In this document: in pieces, positions 63,105 through 64,000 of the stretch
Numbering within the stretch: position 1 is the first letter of the stretch
Layout: each line of letters begins with the position of its first letter
Source of the DNA: Roseibium porphyridii
GTDB taxonomy: Bacteria > Pseudomonadota > Alphaproteobacteria > Rhizobiales > Stappiaceae
Direction: 5' to 3'
NCBI RefSeq assembly: GCF_026191725.2
Contig: NZ_CP120863.1
Location: forward strand, 1,344,001-1,408,000
Length of the DNA: 64,000 bases
The notes under the pieces: model-generated
Database searches by the model: none
Told to the model about the DNA's origin: nothing
What the model saw: the letters and a program-made list of their open reading frames with translations, nothing else
Translations under genes and position numbers: made by a program

Positions 63105-63985
63105 TCGTCGTCGTCCTCATCGTCGTCGTCGTCGTCACGGGTTTTGGGTATGGCTCCCCAGGGTCCCATGTCCTGACCGAAGCCATAATCCAGGTAATCT
63201 TCTTGCATTCCCGGTTCGGCTCCAAACAGTTCGCGGCGCGTGCCAGCCTTGTCGACCATATATTCTTCGGCGAGGAATTGCGCGACGAAGGTCTTCTTGG
63301 GTTCGCTCCAAGTTCGGTAGTGGTCGTAAAATGCATCCTTGTGGCAGATGAACAGTTGCCTGAAGTCGAGTGGTGTCAACTCAGCCAGGAGCCTGTTGAC
63401 CAACATCTTGTCCGAATGATCGCTTGACCGGAAAAGATAAAAGAAAGCCGGGTCGTCCGGATCCGGCCAACGAACCTTTCTGCCGGCGGCCATTCGGCGC
63501 ACGGCGCTTTCCAATGCATGGTAAGCCTCCGGCAGGTCGCTATGGTATTTTCGCTTGAGGTTGCGCAGATCCCGTCGCGAAATGTCTGAAAGGTCTTCGC
63601 CGAGCGATGCGGCCAGGTCGATCGCGATGAAGTCGAGTTTCTGGTTGAGGATGTCAATCGCGTCGGTGCCCAGGACATCGTGGATGGCCTCGATCAAACC
63701 GTTCCTTGTCAGATATGTGGCAATCGCTTTTCGGTCCTGCAGCGTCAGCACATACTTGACGGGCAAGTCTGAAACGATGTCCACATTTCTGGAGGCGATG
63801 CACGCGGTGCGTTTCACGTCGCGAAAAACATAAAGCCCGCCATAGTGGGACGTGTGGAAGTTTCCTTCCTCAAAACTTTGCGTTTCCAGCTTCAACGGTG
63901 TGCGGATGATGTCGCCCGTATGTTTGGACAACTCGATCATCTCGGAAATCAGCACATCGTCCCACCATCCATCCGGCTCGCTCAT
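63101..63985 (-). CDS. Unknown protein with poly-Asp C terminus, possibly 5'-incomplete
   Basis: At least 294 residues from ATG 63985. The frame stays open to the right edge (reading K-I-H-A-F before the Met), so the true start may lie outside the window. The sequence is helical and soluble, rich in Leu/Asp/Arg (DLSDISRRDLRNLKRKYHSD; LVNRLLAELTPLDFRQLF). It ends TRDDDDDDEDDDD. I do not recognise a family. It is translationally coupled to the DUF1523-like gene, so the two probably act together. Confidence 0.6.
   Translation of the reverse strand: MSEPDGWWDDVLISEMIELSKHTGDIIRTPLKLETQSFEEGNFHTSHYGGLYVFRDVKRTACIASRNVDIVSDLPVKYVLTLQDRKAIATYLTRNGLIEAIHDVLGTDAIDILNQKLDFIAIDLAASLGEDLSDISRRDLRNLKRKYHSDLPEAYHALESAVRRMAAGRKVRWPDPDDPAFFYLFRSSDHSDKMLVNRLLAELTPLDFRQLFICHKDAFYDHYRTWSEPKKTFVAQFLAEEYMVDKAGTRRELFGAEPGMQEDYLDYGFGQDMGPWGAIPKTRDDDDDDEDDDD
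63104..63136 (-). repeat. GAC/GAT trinucleotide tract encoding poly-Asp
   Basis: Eleven acidic codons in a row (6 Asp, Glu, 4 Asp), mostly GAC, forming a short simple repeat at the end of the unknown gene. Such tracts can change length by slippage in steps of three without breaking the frame. Confidence 0.75.
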
Positions 63986-64000
63986 GAATGCGTGGATCTT

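Noticed and set aside
63104..63136. GTC-rich tract as a CRISPR or intergenic microsatellite
   Set aside because: It is within coding sequence, in frame, with no spacers; it encodes acidic residues.
62199..63176. 325-residue plus-strand frame ending in poly-Ser
   Set aside because: The poly-Ser is the reverse-strand reading of the poly-Asp tract; the minus-strand genes have membrane spans, overlap and ribosome-binding sites.
1..64000. tRNA, rRNA, IS elements, prophage, integrase or CRISPR array
   Set aside because: I looked for transposase or integrase motifs, terminal repeats and spaced direct repeats and saw none; gene style is uniform throughout.

Overview
The window is ordinary-looking, gene-dense alphaproteobacterial chromosome: compact operons with 1-14 nt gene overlaps, GC-rich codons, frequent GTG and TTG starts, and no tRNA, rRNA, IS element, prophage or CRISPR array that I can see. 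The gene content resembles marine members of the Roseibium/Labrenzia-Rhodobacteraceae-Rhizobiales group. It includes formate dehydrogenase, tungstate uptake, the HutF branch of histidine breakdown, a TRAP transporter, RirA-type iron boxes and the smo/mtlK polyol system. The taxonomic placement is inference from gene families, not a database match.

Layout. 1-2009 (+): end of a formate dehydrogenase operon (gamma subunit), a WD40-cytochrome c fusion and a 42-residue membrane peptide. 2083-5641 (-): a MarR regulator, an alkylsulfatase-like metallo-beta-lactamase-fold enzyme and a DMT exporter, with three copies of one palindromic operator. 5750-9192 (-): YheO/DauR-like regulator, aminotransferase, ornithine-cyclodeaminase homologue and a PNPOx-fold flavoprotein. 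9192-15942: NikABCDE-type ABC importer, a small secreted protein and a divergent His-tailed NreB-like efflux pump, probably a transition-metal module. 15996-17666: a membrane alpha/beta-hydrolase. 17835-20192: tupBCA tungstate importer. 20319-32949: an RpiR-controlled divergon of eleven tightly overlapping genes that looks like a catabolic pathway for an N-methylated or betaine-type compound and that I cannot match to a known pathway. 33071-34324: exported NagZ-like GH3 enzyme. 34318-45131: TRAP transporter joined to hutUGHI, with divergent hutF and hutC. 45143-54586: haem/iron locus (TonB receptor, unknown 145-aa protein, ExbB, two ExbD, TonB; divergent hmuSTUV). 54590-62268: mtlK-smoS-smoKGFE polyol operon with a LacI regulator. 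62433-64000: DUF1523-like protein and an unknown protein ending in a poly-Asp tail.

How it fits together. The window is mainly uptake and breakdown of small nitrogenous solutes and polyols, plus metal acquisition. Demethylation (11-gene divergon) and the HutF/HutG route both yield one-carbon units that end as formate. The formate dehydrogenase at the left edge and the tungstate importer could serve their oxidation (inference). A recurring layout stands out. In four operons (nik-like, TRAP, TonB receptor, smo) a strong stem-loop sits directly after the first gene, which encodes the binding protein or receptor. This fits the need to make that product in excess. Several local regulators have recognisable cognate palindromes (MarR, YheO-like, RpiR, HutC, LacI, RirA-type), so the window holds a good set of testable operator predictions.
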